Source of the DNA: Mytilisepta virgata
Lineage: Eukaryota > Mollusca > Bivalvia > Mytilida > Mytilidae
Direction: 5' to 3'
Assembly: GCA_028015205.1 (NCBI GenBank)
Contig: CM051521.1
Coordinates: forward strand, 120,288,614 to 120,352,613
Length of the DNA stretch: 64,000 bases
A program made the position numbers and the translations under genes. Shown piece by piece: positions 1 through 11,736 of this stretch. The notes under the pieces are model-generated. The model worked only from the letters and a program-made list of their open reading frames with translations, was not told where the DNA came from and made no database searches. Each line of letters begins with the position of its first letter. The stretch's first letter is position 1.

Positions 1-2512
1 ACTATTTAATAATGGCCCTCGATGTTCACCCAAACCATAGATATAATTTGACGGGAGAAAACTGGATAATTCTATAAACTGGTTACAGAAGGTCAAAGGT
101 GAGGCTCCTGTTGTATTAATTCTAAAAAAAAAATAAACATGTTGAACAAATATTAAAAGTAACGTAAGAAAATAACCTTGAATATCTTGTATTATTAATT
201 AACTAGCGTAATATTGACTTCAATATGACCAGAACTGTCCTTTCAATAAAGAATCATTAACCCGGTCGATGGATTTTTTATGTATTGGCCGACTTGTACC
301 TGGCCAAATTAGGTTTTATGATCTTCTCTAGACTTTACTTTGTATACATAAGAAAACATTTAAAGTTCAATGTAATAGACGATGAAGGTCAGTTTCATTT
401 CTGAGGAAAATCAAACATTGATTCTGCTGGAAAGTCAGGGACAGTATTTTTAATAGGATAAAACCTATGAACTTTTGTAAAACATTTTATACGGAATTGT
501 AGTAAAATAAGTGTTTTTCATTACATGCAGTTATCTCCCCTGATTCAGCTGTTTTCTATTTAGTTTGACATTAATTGGATGGTACTTTTCCTGAAAATAT
601 ATACTGTGGTTATTTTTTTATATTTTTGTTGAATTATTAAAAAATAAATGTTGCCTAAGGCCATTTAGTGCTGGTCTTGTTTTGTGAACTGTCATTCATC
701 AATGATGAATACATTAATGATCCAAAAATGTAATAATTTGTTAACATGCTATATACCATCGTCGGAAACCCACGGCCAGCTGCGCTAACGCTTTGCTCCC
801 ACTTACCGATCATGGGTCAATTTATTCATTTTTTCTCGTTTTCATGAATATCCATGAATCAAATTGACCATTGAAATTACTGCTAACAATAATGGAATTC
901 TCCAGTTTGGAGATTTTAACAATAGTGACATTCTCCCCTTTGGAGATTAAAAAGTTCTTTGGAAAGTAACGGTGCCCCATGCTTAATGCAGTTGATGAAT
1001 TTTTGTTGTGTATTGATTTTTTCACGTGGTCAGTAATGCATTCTCTTTGAAAGTATGAAAACTTGTTTACTTTGTTTGAAAACTATATCAAAAATACACT
1101 GTAATTGCGTACCCGCGATGACATATATCTTGACCCAAAGCTCGTCTTTTAACTGTCACTTGATTGGCTGTATTCCCATTACAGAATCGTAAGGAAACCA
1201 ATCAAAATGGTTCATGAATTATTCATGAGAATGAAAAAAAATGAATGAATTGACCCACGGTTGGTAAGTGGAAGCAAAGCGTAAGTGGACTGGTCATGGG
1301 TTTCCGACTATGGATATATATACGATATCTATAAATTTTATTTTCATTTCAATTTGTTTAAATTAATACCCCCAACAAAATTATGGTATACTGTACCCTA
1401 ATTCCTGATTTTCAATACTTTAACAGACAAACATATTGCAGTACAGTAGTACTATTAATTACTCATAATAAAGTATTACTTACAAAGCCTTTGTGTTATC
1501 ATTACTTTTCCTGATTACAGAAAAGGAGAATGTTTCTGTTGGTTTACTGATTCTGACCTCATACATGAGATTATCTGCTGATTTTGACACAGATGGTGTG
1601 GCAATAGGAACCTCATATCTGGGAGATTTTGTATCATATATCTGCAACACATAAAAAATAGTCAAATATAGTTTTGAACTCATCTATTTAATGTATGTTA
1701 AAAAAAAAAATTTTTATCTTATATAAATGCTATATAAAATAACATTTTCTTCACAAGTAAATATTTAATACAAGAAGAATTTATTTAAAAATTTCAATCA
1801 TCAATTCTCTATTTATTTTTTGTATCATACAGCAGTCATGTCATCTTAATAAAATGTTATTTTAAAAAGTGTCTTAACTTGTGCATCATATATGACAAAA
1901 ATAAAGAATAAATACCTTTATTCTCACTCTAGATGACGTTTCATATCGGACTTCCATAGTTAGATCCATGACTGTTTCTGGGTAATGTGACTGTGTGGAC
2001 CTCGACAGATTGGCAATAAATCCAAAATCAGTTGTGTACGAATTTTTAACCTTATAACTAGGGTAATTGGAAGGATAATAGCACCAAGGAACATTTAAGG
2101 GAGGTAATCTACCAGAAGACTGGTTTACATTTTCCACTATTTCTGGTGACCAGCAGCACCCACGGCTTGCACATGCTGTTTCAGTTTTATCACCTTCAGG
2201 ATAACAATCAAACTTGTCTTCATTCATTATATTAGCACACTGAGGAGCAACCTTTTGTTTTACATTTGTTATTTCCCATTCATTTTCCTCTATATTAAAT
2301 TCATTTACAAAAAAGATTTTTTGTAAGATTTTAGTTTGATCTTGTTTTTGATCAGAAGTCTGTTTAACTGCTGAGCTAGAAGATGTATTGAAAGGACAGA
2401 AGAAATAAACTTTGACATATGGTATCAGTGCAGTATTACACCACAGTAATACTGTAACAATGAAGGCAAAGCTTAAAATACAAATCCATGTTTTACTGCT
2501 GTTGTCTGCCAT
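1..2512 (-). CDS. GAA: Lysosomal alpha-glucosidase-like GH31 enzyme, N-terminal exons (partial gene)
   Basis: Three coding exons read on the minus strand: 1916-2512, 1484-1641 and 1-121, running off the left edge; together 292 residues. Phases agree (0, then 2), with donors GTATTT and GTAAGT and acceptors TTGCAG and TTTTAG. Residues 8-30 are a hydrophobic signal-anchor. Residues 92-146 form a P-type trefoil domain with six cysteines (92, 103, 114, 119, 120, 144). Then comes the N-terminal beta-sandwich of GH31 enzymes, with RYEVP in exon 2 and SNYIYGLGEHRGPLL in exon 3, which lines up with human GAA (YITGLAEHLSPL) better than with sucrase-isomaltase or maltase-glucoamylase. Family role: hydrolysis of alpha-1,4/1,6 glucosidic bonds of glycogen in lysosomes, or at a membrane if the anchor is kept. 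The catalytic domain lies outside the window. The start at 2512 gives the anchor and has an upstream acceptor at 2540. Confidence 0.87.
756..1313. mobile_element. Foldback MITE, about 558 bp, in alpha-glucosidase intron 2
   Basis: The left end reads CCATCGTCGGAAACCCA and the reverse complement of the right end reads CCATAGTCGGAAACCCA. The similarity continues about 95 bases inward on both sides, through a shared stretch around TTTGCT[C/T]CCACTTACC and GGGTCAATT. The flanks are TATATA-like on both sides, so the target duplication is ambiguous. No ORF of note. Class (Tc1/mariner-like TA target or other) cannot be settled. Confidence 0.7.
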
Positions 2513-3741
2513 GATGTAGTTGATTGCAACTATACAAATCTACAAAAAAAAATAAAAAGTTGAAAATAATACATTCAAAATTAACTAAATGTTGGTCTTA
2601 CTATTTCTGGATACTCTGAAATATATAATTTTGCCAATAATTATTCCCTAAAGGTATATCATAATATGAATAGCATTTATACAAACACATAATTTCATGT
2701 TAATCTATCCACAACGATACTAAAAGAAATTGTTTGAAAATATTTTTTTTACCTCCGATGGGCAACACCAACAAGATTAATATGAAGGTTATTACTTAAC
2801 TTGGCTGGTATAATGTGAGTCTTCATATAAGTTTCAATCTCCTACTTAGTTAATTGTTAAAAATATTTCACTATAATTATTAGTGGATATCATGAGACAG
2901 TCAGTAATTCTATCCTTAGGGTAAATATCCAATTTTCTTGGGCGCAGACAACTCATGTGATGTTACTTATACAATTTCTCATCTTCAATGGTATAAATGG
3001 ATGAAGGAATGCATTACAATATCCCCCTACATTTTTTCAGTGCAGTGATGGGATGATATTGCATGTTTATATCTTTAAACAAAACATGTACTTGTCAAAC
3101 GTGCACATTCATTTGTAGTTAAATTATATTATAATCCAAAAATCAATGAAACTGATAGCATTAAACATGTTACAATACAATGCTGGCTGATAATTACGTT
3201 TGCCCAGTAAGTCCATTCGTTGAACATTATTTCAATGAAATGAACACACTTACCAGTTTAACAAAGTTACCCGACTTAGGGGTATAATAAATTGGCAAAT
3301 GCCATTAGCTAGCAATGGGAAATAAACAACCCAAAACACATTTTTATAATACTTAACAACTCTTCATGGATTCTGTATCCAGGCCTCTTCTTTATTAGTT
3401 TGACGTGAAACTTGCAAAAAATAACTATATAAGCATTTTCATATTTTGACAGTTTCATTAATTTGATGAAAAGATCTATCCAATCTTGCACTACTTTTTT
3501 CAGAAAAGTTATGTTTTTAGATGCAACTGCACTTACCTTTCTTCTAGTTGAAATTTATGCATGAGCTTTTTTAAATTTCGAAAGAAATATAATTATGAAA
3601 ATTAACTCAAAATCATAAGATATCATAGATCATCATATGATTAGGTACTTGAGTACCGACTACGGTGCTTGAACTGCACGCCTACTTTTACTTTCGTTTT
3701 CTGTTATCCAAATTAGGTAACGTTGGTTCCGTATCCTGACT
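2513..3741 (-). other. 5' flank of the alpha-glucosidase gene with candidate non-coding first exon
   Basis: No coding exon is visible. On the minus strand an acceptor (TTTTGTAG) ends at 2540, 28 bases upstream of the start codon, so the 5' UTR is probably spliced. Two good donor sites lie upstream: AAG|GTAAGTGCA with the exon ending at 3537, and CTG|GTAAGTGTG with the exon ending near 3252. Either could close the non-coding first exon. No core promoter is clear. The rest is AT-rich sequence without recognisable structure. Confidence 0.35.
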
Positions 3742-4055
3742 ATTTATTCTAACTTCAAGATATCTAATAAACTTTATAAGATATCTCATATAGTTTATAA
3801 GATATCTTATATAGTTTATAAGATATCGTATATTTATCGTATTTCCCCATGCCTATATCGACCTGCTGAGGCCTTCACAGTTTCCCGTATTTCGGAAAAA
3901 GCTTCACATTGTGTCTCGCGGCTGATATTTTACGATATACGTTTGCAGAAAACCTGATAATATGTACATATATAGTTTATAATACATCTCATATAATTTA
4001 TAAGATGGAGATATCTTTTAAAGTTTATTAGATATCTTGAAGTTAGAATAAATAG
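3742..4055. mobile_element. AT-rich foldback element with about 45-bp inverted ends
   Basis: The left end starts CTATTTATTCTAACTTCAAG and continues through AGATATC; the right end is its reverse complement, with only a few mismatches over about 45 bp. The interior contains repeated TATAAGATATCTTATA palindromes. The right-hand end type, followed by the same TAAAACGGCTTG flank, recurs at 8807-8853. This suggests a related or broken copy on the far side of the retroelement nest. Confidence 0.6.
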
Positions 4056-4059
4056 TAAA

Positions 4060-4250
4060 ACGGCTTGTCCTACAGGTCTCTTAAGCATAAAATTCAGGCC
4101 ATGGTCGAGTGAAAGGTGTCAGACTGGCATATACCAATCAAAGAACTAACTATAGACCAAATATGGTGGTTTAGCAATGTAGGTATTACAGTTTCTGAGA
4201 AATTGACGTGATTTCGAAAATGTGACGCAAATTTTTACAATTATGTTTAT
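4060..4250 (-). repeat. Inverted copy of the satellite-like repeat found at 8853-9300
   Basis: Read on the minus strand this stretch gives the series GCGTCACATTTTCG, then AAACTGTAATACCT, ACCACCATATTTGG and GTCTGACACC. The same series with changes is read on the plus strand at 8853-9060. The two copies flank the retroelement nest in opposite orientation. Confidence 0.5.
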
Positions 4251-4615
4251 GAAGTTAACTTTATGAGATATCTTATAAACAATACAAAAAGGACAAATAT
4301 ACCTACAGAGCAATAAAAAAACGCAATCCATTGGACAGGCAAACCCGGAAAGACAAATGAACAACCACAAGCACAACAAATAAACACAGAAAACTAAACA
4401 AAAAAACAATGAACAACACGAACTCCTATAAAAACCCGGAGTGAACCAAGGTACTCCGGAAGGGTAAGCAGTTCCTGCTCCGTATACCGGGCACACGTCG
4501 TGAAGTTCAACAAAGTCAATCCGGTGGAAGTCAAAAATCGGTGGAGGCACATGAAATGTTATACGACAGTATGAACAGGCCCAACATCATCTTAGATATT
4601 AGAACACTGTAATGG

Positions 4616-5138
4616 TCAATCAATTCGTGATGACGACAGTAAAATCAACTTATCCGTGATAAAACCCTGGTTAAGAAGATTTTGTATCAGCAGTAATCCT
4701 CTTTGTCGAAAGTCAGGGTAACTCACGCATGCCCTTGAAAATCGGGTAAGCTGAGAAACGTAGACGGCATATGCAGGAGATGCTGGTATATTGCTACTCA
4801 AGAAGGGAAAATTAACAATAGGAAAAATGAAGTCATCACGTTTGTCATAAAGTTTTGTCTTCAAATGTCCCTCATAGTCTATTTCAAGAAACAAATCCAA
4901 ATATGAAGCGGATTTTGGTGTATCTGTAGTATCCTTAATTTCAAGCTCACTAGGGTAGATAAGATGTAGAAAGTCTTGGAATTTGTCGTTATTTAACAAC
5001 ACGTCATCTATATAACGAAAAGTGAAATTAAAGGATTGGGCTAGTTTCTTTTTTTTCACGTAGTAACCCTTGAATGAAGTCCGCTTCATATGAGTACAGA
5101 AACAGATCGGCGAGGAGAAGAGCACTGTTGGTTGGTTC
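4616..5138 (-). pseudogene. Penelope-like reverse transcriptase, C-terminal half with YIDD box
   Basis: Minus-strand reading from TNSALLLADLFLYSYEADF, through the catalytic FRYIDDV with its two aspartates, to LYDKRDDF and the tail QGFITDKL. A frameshift in an A-run near 5055 separates the LLADLF part from the YIDD part. Upstream the frame is cut by the 3' end of the inserted LINE at about 5139. Confidence 0.75.
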
Positions 5139-7234
5139 TTCTTCTTTCAGTTTCCGCGCTCCGCGTGGGTAAAATTTACAATTTATATTTACATCAACAA
5201 ATTTAATAAAGAAATAATAACTTGTTTCTGATTTTCACTCTACATATAAGATAAAACTATTTACAAGGTGTTACAATTACATGGTGTAGTATTGGTTGAG
5301 AACAGATGTAGGAATCTGTTCTCTGAAGGCTTCAACTGTGGTGCATTGGACAGCAGTAACTGGTAAAAGTTCCATTTGATGATTGTCCTTGGATAGAATG
5401 AAAATTTATATGAATCTTTTTTTGCCTGTATGTGCCTGAATGAGTTACTGTGAGTGTATTGTCTTGGTCGACTGTCTGATGGTATTAACAAGTTCGTGGG
5501 CTATATTGCTACTTGGTGGTGTATAATTATAAAGAAAAATATAAGCCTTGTTCTTATTCTTCTAAGTTCAAGTGTTGGCCAGTTAAGATGGTTAAGCATG
5601 ATTGTCACAGAGCAGGTGTTATGATATCGATTACATATATACCTTGCTGCACGTCTTTGGATCATTTCTATTTGTGATTATTGAGATTTTGTATGTGGGT
5701 CCCAGATGCAACTACCATACTCTAGCTTTGGTCTCACAAGTGAGATATAGGCCTTTTATTTAACTGACTGTGAGCTGACTTTAAGGTTTCTTTTGATAAA
5801 ATTCAGTTGTTTAGTTGCATTTGCTGTGATGTTATTTATGTGTTTGTTTAATTTTAAATCAGTTTGTATTGTTAAGCCAAGATATTTAGTAGATGTTTCT
5901 TGTTGCAAAGTGTGCCCATGTAAGATGTAATCATATGGGATAGGGGTTTTCATTGTTGTTACTTGAAGGACTGAACACTTGTCCGGATGGAAGGACACGA
6001 GCCAGTCCTCTTTCCACTTTGCTGCTGCTGCTGTTAGGTCTTCTTGGTAATTTTTCTGAGTCATGTTTATTTCTAATGGTTTTGTAAATGATGCTGTCAT
6101 CTGCAAAAAGTCTAAGAGTGCCATGTTTTATATAATCATTCAGATCGTTTATGTACACCAGGAATAGGATAGGACCTAGTACCGTTCCTTGAGGTACTCC
6201 TGATGTGACATATATTTGTTCAGATTTGGTGCCTTCCAGTAATACCGTTTGTGTGCGAAGTGAGAGAAAGTCTTCTATCCAGTTCAATGTTTTGTTGTCG
6301 ACACCATAGTGTTTAAGTTTATGAAGTAGTCTTTTGTGAGGGACTTTGTCAAATGTTGTAGATCGTATAGAATGTTGTTATTTTCTAGATGTGCCATGAT
6401 GTTACTTGTTAATATGTGCTCCATGATCTTACATAGGATGCATGTTAGGGATATAGGCCTGTAGTTGATGGGGTTATGTTTGTCTCCCTTTTTGAATATT
6501 GGGCAAACGTTGGCATGCTTCCAGTCAGTAGGTATTTTTCCGGTGTTCAGGGATTTTTCAAAGATTAATGTTAATATGGGTGCGATGTCAGTACTTAATT
6601 CTTTAAGCACACGCCCATATATGCCATCTAGCCCTGTGGCCTTGTGTGGGTTAATCTTTTCTAATAGTTTTAGTATGCCTTTCTCTGAAATTTGTATGGT
6701 GTTCATTTTTGGATGGTTAGAAATTCCCATGTCAGGTATTGTTTCACTGAATGTTTCTGTTGAGAATGCCTTGTGAAATTGATTGTGTAGCAAATTGGCC
6801 TTTTCTTCGGTGTTATCAGTAAGTATGCCATCTTTTCTTAATGCTGCAATGCCTGGTCTGTCATTTTTCATGTTTTTGATGTAACTGTACAAGTTTTTAG
6901 GTTGTCTTTTAATTATGTTATTATCTGGTTCGTTTACTGGGAGATCAAATATCATGTTCTCGATGTAATTCCAGTAAGATCTTCTCATATCTGTTTGAAT
7001 TGATTTTTTGAGATGCTTGTACTTTTTCTTCAGTTCTTCATTTTTTCTGCTCTTTTTATGAAATCGTTTAGCTTTGTTGATGTTAATTTTAAGCTTGTTA
7101 TTAACCTATGGTAGTTTTTTCTTGTTTGTAACCATTTTGTGTGGGATATTAGCTTCTACTGATTGTGTTAGAGCTTCTGTGAATGTGTTCCTTAGAATAT
7201 TTGAGATTGATTCTTTAAATTGCTCTTTAATTGG
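5139..7234 (-). mobile_element. 5'-truncated Jockey/CR1-like LINE inserted in the Penelope-like element
   Basis: The minus strand carries a degraded non-LTR reverse transcriptase. 7234-7106 is a pre-RT segment with an internal stop (LP*VNNK). 6988-6390 holds the motifs HKATGLDGI and PIFKKGDKHNPINYRPIS. 6300-6120 holds TSGVPQGTVLGPILF and the catalytic FADDSIIY. 6070-5756 is the thumb (HPDKCSVL, TKYLGLTI). 5491-5261 is the C-terminal tail (FYPRTIIKWN). At least three frameshifts separate the blocks, and the endonuclease is missing. The 3' end finishes in a GAAAGAAGAAGAA-type tail at about 5139-5152, as expected for target-primed insertion. Family assignment within the Jockey/CR1 group is tentative. 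Confidence 0.8.
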
Positions 7235-7725
7235 AATGTCGATTGTTTGTTGAAAAATTCGACCGCCAAATTTAACAAATATGTTGTCTATGAGAAAATC
7301 TAACATGTTTGTAATTTCATCTTCAGAATACTTTTTGTCAGAATCAGAGTGGTTCTTCACGAAATAAGCCTTTTCTCTTACTAGAACTAGAAATGTATAC
7401 TTGCGTGTGCCATTTTTCTTGAAAAAACATGGATGAACTAGTTGCTTTAAGCGATCTTTTAATTGAGAATGTGGTATGGTAGTGTAGAGTGTAGAGAAGT
7501 CAAATGCTTTTATGCTGTTACATGTAGCCAAAGATTTTGATTTTAGATATTGTATTAAATTTTTTGAGTTTTTAAGAATCCACATTTGATTGACGCCACT
7601 GGTGGAATATGATGTTTCACAGTAATTCTGAAGGCCCTCTTTAATACATGTCAATATGAATGTTAAAATTTTTGAAAGAGGTTTTGTAGAGCAATTAGCT
7701 GACCCAGCAATGTACCTTTCATAAT
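7235..7725 (-). pseudogene. Penelope-like reverse transcriptase, middle block
   Basis: Reads RYIAGSANCSTKPLSKIL, GVNQMWILKNSKNLIQYL, AFDFSTLYTTIPHSQLKDRL and FGGRIFQQTIDIPI. DFSTLYTTIP is the first catalytic palm motif of this retroelement group. The frame is cut on its 3' side by the LINE at 7234 and on its 5' side by the 525-bp repeat at 7726. Confidence 0.78.
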
Positions 7726-8250
7726 CATAAATAGCCACATGTAAATAATTTATAACATAATTTGAAGATGTGACATTTATGTTCGTCGATTGGTAAAATT
7801 TTCAAAAGTCAACAGATAGATGTACACCAAAATGCAATTCTGATGCTTGGAGATAATATGAAAATTGCAGCATAAGCAACAATCTTTAAACCTGCACTGA
7901 TTATTAACAGGAAAAATCTGTGATTATAAAAATTACAAAGAGCTTGAGAGCTCTTTGGTACATTAATAAATCAAAATAAAAAATTTTAAGATGAAACAAT
8001 AAACAGTATAGATCTTATCTGATATTTCATAAACAAGAATTTAAAGAAGATGGTGATCAGAACAATCTGGTCATGTTAAGGCACAAAACTATACAATTCA
8101 AATTCTAACAAGAGCTGTTTGGCTGAATGAAAACTGAATTTTCCTTCGTGAATGTTAGAGCTGCCTGCATGTCTATCTGCCTAGCCACCGCTCTGTCCTC
8201 TCTACATAGCCAAACTAATATCTATTTTATTTTCATTGGAAAATCTGGTT
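7726..8250. repeat. 525-bp dispersed repeat, copy 1, inserted in the Penelope-like coding region
   Basis: The stretch from AATCATAAATAGCCACATG to TTGGAAAATCTGGTT is nearly identical to 12346-12866. In the Penelope-like frame it falls exactly between the KLHKNPFKQ and RYIAGS blocks, which are adjacent in intact relatives. Both edges of the mobile unit are therefore visible here. No coding capacity is recognised. The right edge resembles the GAAAATCCGGTT end of the tandem-core element at 51.6-53.1 kb. Confidence 0.7.
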
Positions 8251-8618
8251 TGTTTAAACGGATTCTTATGTAGTTTAGTAATCCAATAAAGAGCTGGAAG
8301 GTCCATTTCTTCACCCTTTGTAGAAATGCCAAAGGAATGAAGAACGGTCTTGTGGTCAAGGGCTTCCTGTTTGCTGAGTGTGGTCTGTGTATAAGTTGGG
8401 TTACCCGCAGTGTTATATATTCCCAATTCGTTTCTAAGACACTCAAAATAATAGTTCTTGCAGACAAAAACTATGTTATTGGGGGCTTTGTCAGCTGGGA
8501 AAACTACGTATTTGTCATGGACGCGAGTCAAGTTTTCAACAACCTTAGGGTCTTTAAAGATGGATTTAGCTCTAGTGCTCATAGACCCTTGGAGGTTTTT
8601 AATTCGGATTTGTATCAT
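8251..8618 (-). pseudogene. Penelope-like reverse transcriptase, N-terminal block
   Basis: The minus-strand frame shows KYVVFPADKAPNNIVFVCK, a short NELG segment and DLPALYWITKLHKNP, typical of the region before the palm. The 5' part toward 8660 is shifted or stopped (GWVNDTN). Confidence 0.7.
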
Positions 8619-8685
8619 TCACCCACTCCGAAAGTGTGTCAGCAGGTTCCTGTTCCTTTGAAGTCCATTTTCTGGTATAAGATAT

Positions 8686-8852
8686 CTTATATAAAAAATA
8701 TTTATAAAATATCTTATATACTTTATGAGATATCTTGTATACTTTATAAGATATCTTATAAAATTTAGAAGATATCTTATAAAGTATATAAGATATCTTA
8801 ATATTATATGAGATATCTTGAAGTTAGAATAAATAGTAAAACGGCTTGCCAT
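8686..8852. repeat. AT-rich palindromic repeat, half copy of the 3742-4055 foldback
   Basis: Runs of TATAAGATATCTTATA palindromes end in AGATATCTTGAAGTTAGAAT followed by AAATAGTAAAACGGCTTG, matching the right end and flank of the element at 3742-4055. It borders the retroelement nest on the opposite side. Confidence 0.55.
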
Positions 8853-9430
8853 AGACCTGCGTCATATTTTCGCGATATCGAAGTCTATTTTTCGGAAACT
8901 GTAACACCTAGACCCACCATATTTAGTACGTAGATAGCTCTTGGTGAGTATATGCCTGTCTGAGACATGGATCTCAAATTCACACTTGAGTGACTTGCAT
9001 CAGATTTTCGTAGTTAAATCCATGTAGATGTCAGTCTGACATTTCTCACCTGACCCTGACCTCAATTTTACGTCAAATTTTCAGAAATGAGGCCATTTCC
9101 CACCATTTTTTGGTCTATTGATACTTCTTGGTGGGTACTATTCCGAGACTTGTCAGCTGACCTTGACTAATTTTAGGCTTGACTGATTTGCATCAGATTT
9201 TTTAGACAAATGTAAAATGACCATAACTATTTCTTTTAATGCATTCCCTTGGAGTTAGTGTCCATGTGCATACTGAGACAAGACATTTATTGTGTCCATT
9301 CTTGTTTTATAGGTTGTGCTGTTTGTATGTTTATTAAAAATATGTTTTAATATTGTAGGGTATTTTTATAAATAGTGCTTTCCTCAGAGATTGTGAAGCC
9401 ATGGTAAATTTCGTATTTTGAAGGCACTTA
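8853..9430. repeat. Diverged satellite-like repeat
   Basis: Shares an ordered set of short blocks (GCGTCA-TATTTTCG, AAACTGTAA, CCACCATATTT, GTCTGACA) with the inverted copy at 4060-4250. It partly repeats itself at 9045-9180 (ACGTCAAATTTTCAG, CCCACCATTTTTTGGTC). No gene is seen. Confidence 0.4.
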
Positions 9431-10660
9431 ATGGTTAACAAGAGTGGACACACAAAAATGTCTCGCCTGTCGTGTATTTCTAATGAAAGTAAATGCTATC
9501 AGACATATTGCATACAGTATTCGAAAAACAGGCCAAAACACAAAAACTTAACTATAACCACTGAACCATGAAAATGAGGTCAAGGTCAGATGACACCTGC
9601 CAGTTGGACATGTACACCTTACAATCCTTCCATACACCAAATATAGTAGACCTATTGCATACAGTATTCGAAAAATAGGCAAAACACAAAAACTTAACTA
9701 TAACCACTGAACCATGAAAATGAGGTCAAGGTCAGATGACACCTGCCAGTTGGACATGTACACCTTACAATCCTTCCATACACCAAATATAGTAGACCTA
9801 TTGCATACAGTATTCGAAAAAACTGGCTAAAACACAAAAACTTAACTATAACCACGGAACCATAAAAATGAGGTCAAGGTCAGATGACATCTGCCAGTTG
9901 GACATGTACACCTTACAATCCTTCCATACACCAAATATAGTAGACCTATTGCATACAGTATACGAAAAACACACCAAAACACAAAAACTTAACTATAACC
10001 ACTGAACCATGAAAATGAGGTCAAGGTCAGATGACACCTGCCAGTTGGACATGTACACCTTACAATCCTTCCATACACCAAATATAGTAGACCTATTGCA
10101 TACAGTATTCGAAAAACAGGCCAAAACACAAAAACTTAACTATAACCACGGAACCATGAAAATGAGGTCAAGGTCAGATGACACCTGCCAATTGGACATG
10201 TACACCTTACAATCCTTCCATACACCAAATATACTAGACCTATTGCTTATAGTATCTGAGATATGGACTTGACCACGAAAACTTAACCTTGTTCACTGAT
10301 CCGTGAATTTGGGTCGAGGTCAATTGAAAACTGTCTGATGGGGATGAGGACCTTGCAAGGTACGCACATACCAAATATAGTTATCCTATTACTAATAATA
10401 AGAGAGAAATTAACATTACAAAAAATCTTAACTTTTTTTTCAAGTAGTCACTGAACCATGAAAATGAGGTCAAGGACAATGTACATATGACAGACGGAAA
10501 CTTCGTAACATAAGGCATCTATATACAAAGTATAAAGCATCCAGGTCTTCCACCTTCTAAAATATAAAGCTTTTAAGAAATGAGTTAACGCCGCCGCCGC
10601 CGCCGGATCACTATCCCTATGTCGAGCTTTCTGCGACTAAAGTCGCAGGCTCGACAAAAA
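9430..10660. repeat. Tandem-core element, 147-bp units
   Basis: The block CTGAACCATGAAAATGAGGT recurs at about 9563, 9709, 9857, 10004 and 10151, giving units of 146-148 bp with high identity. A more diverged run (10270-10530) follows. The right end holds a CGCCGC run at about 10590-10607 and a near-perfect hairpin (10625-10659: GTCGAGC, CTGCGACT, AGTCGCAG, GCTCGAC). A methionine reading crosses two units, but it is a by-product of the period (49 x 3) and not a gene. The architecture resembles the non-autonomous Helitron-type tandem-core elements (pearl, CvA) of bivalves; that link is inference. Confidence 0.8.
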
Positions 10661-11736
10661 TGATAATATTGGGGGCACCCAACCTTGAAACGAGGGCAGT
10701 ATATTTATCAAAATCAGCAATAAACAGCCTTCACCCTAGTGTGATGGTGTAAAAGTGTCATAAAAGTGTGCCAACGCAACAGGGGTACATGATTAAATGC
10801 AAATCAGTTTCTTAAAGATAAGATTAAACTAAAAATTGAAAGTTAGGAGCACATTGTAAAATTCATGATGAGGGCAGCATGGTGCTTGAAGATGGAGCCA
10901 TGGTGCAGCACCATGCTAAATTGGTCTAGGGAAACCTCTAAATAATATATAAACCAACAAATAGAACCCTAGAAGTTTATTTATGCCAAAACAGATCTGG
11001 TTACATGAGGACTAGCCATTGAATGGTCATAATAAAGGTTAACCATTTAGCCATAGGAAAAACTATAGAAAGATACTTAATTCTAGATTTCTCACCTAGA
11101 TACCAGTTAAAACCCATAAAATGTAATAAAAAATCGAGGAGGTTTTTTAATGTATTTATTATAAAAAGAATATCACAATATTACTGTAAAGCTTTGATTG
11201 TAGTGGGTAAAGCAACATTAATATACAAACTAACCTGTATATATAAAATGTTGATGTTAACTTAGCTCAGGGAATGAAGTAAAATCATCTGGGCTGGTCC
11301 AGAAATTATTATAGGAGATGAAGGTACCTCAATATTATTACAATTTGAGGGATGGTGGTAATTTTTCTTTGTATATTGGTCTTAACCCGTAAAGGTAATA
11401 ATGAGTTAAAATTTTGGTTTAAAATAAAACGTGCCTTCTAATGCCTCATACATTTATTTCTCTCCCTCAAGAAGTAAAATTTTTTTGATATGTAGATTTA
11501 TCAGTACAAAGTATAAAGAATCAATTCAATAAAAAAAGAGTTTAAATTAAATAAACAAAGTAAAAATGAAATATTAAATTTAAATTAAGAACTTTATTGC
11601 AAATCAAACCCTGACAGGTTGCGCAAATACAAATATTAACATATTATACACAATATATAAAATACATAACAAAAGAGACATACATAAATAAAGTTATTAT
11701 AGTTCCAAATACGTTTGCACTTGAGCAATATGGATC
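10661..11736. other. Gene-free AT-rich stretch
   Basis: No exon, domain or clear repeat structure recognised. A short CATGGTGC-type inverted motif occurs at 10878-10916. The 3' flank of the decayed LINE at 11737-12060 begins near 11600. Confidence 0.3.

Larger units (their letters stand above)
4270..8660 (-). mobile_element. Penelope-like retroelement, decayed and split by two later insertions
   Basis: Three coding blocks in order on the minus strand belong to one reverse transcriptase: 8618-8251, 7725-7235 and 5138-4616. The first holds the pre-palm region (DLPALYW, KLHKNPF). The second begins RYIAGSANCSTKPLS and continues through DFSTLYTTIPHSQL to the block ending IDIPI. The third has TNSALLLADLF, the catalytic FRYIDDV box and the tail motif KLYDKRDDF. 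The block order and residues fit the Penelope-like group known from molluscs. A one-base frameshift lies in an A-run near 5055. The 3' portion continues to about 4270, with a stretch often found behind such elements in mussels. A LINE (5139-7234) and a 525-bp repeat (7726-8250) interrupt the coding sequence, so this copy is dead. Confidence 0.75.

Noticed and set aside
4146..4550. 134-codon cysteine-rich hydrophobic minus-strand frame
   Set aside because: It lies in the 3' non-coding part of the Penelope-like element, and the composition reflects T-rich DNA.
9541..10265. CRISPR-like array
   Set aside because: Units are contiguous and 147 bp long with no unique spacers, in a eukaryotic genome.
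10009..10272. 87-codon repetitive frame
   Set aside because: Crosses two 147-bp tandem units; the period explains it.
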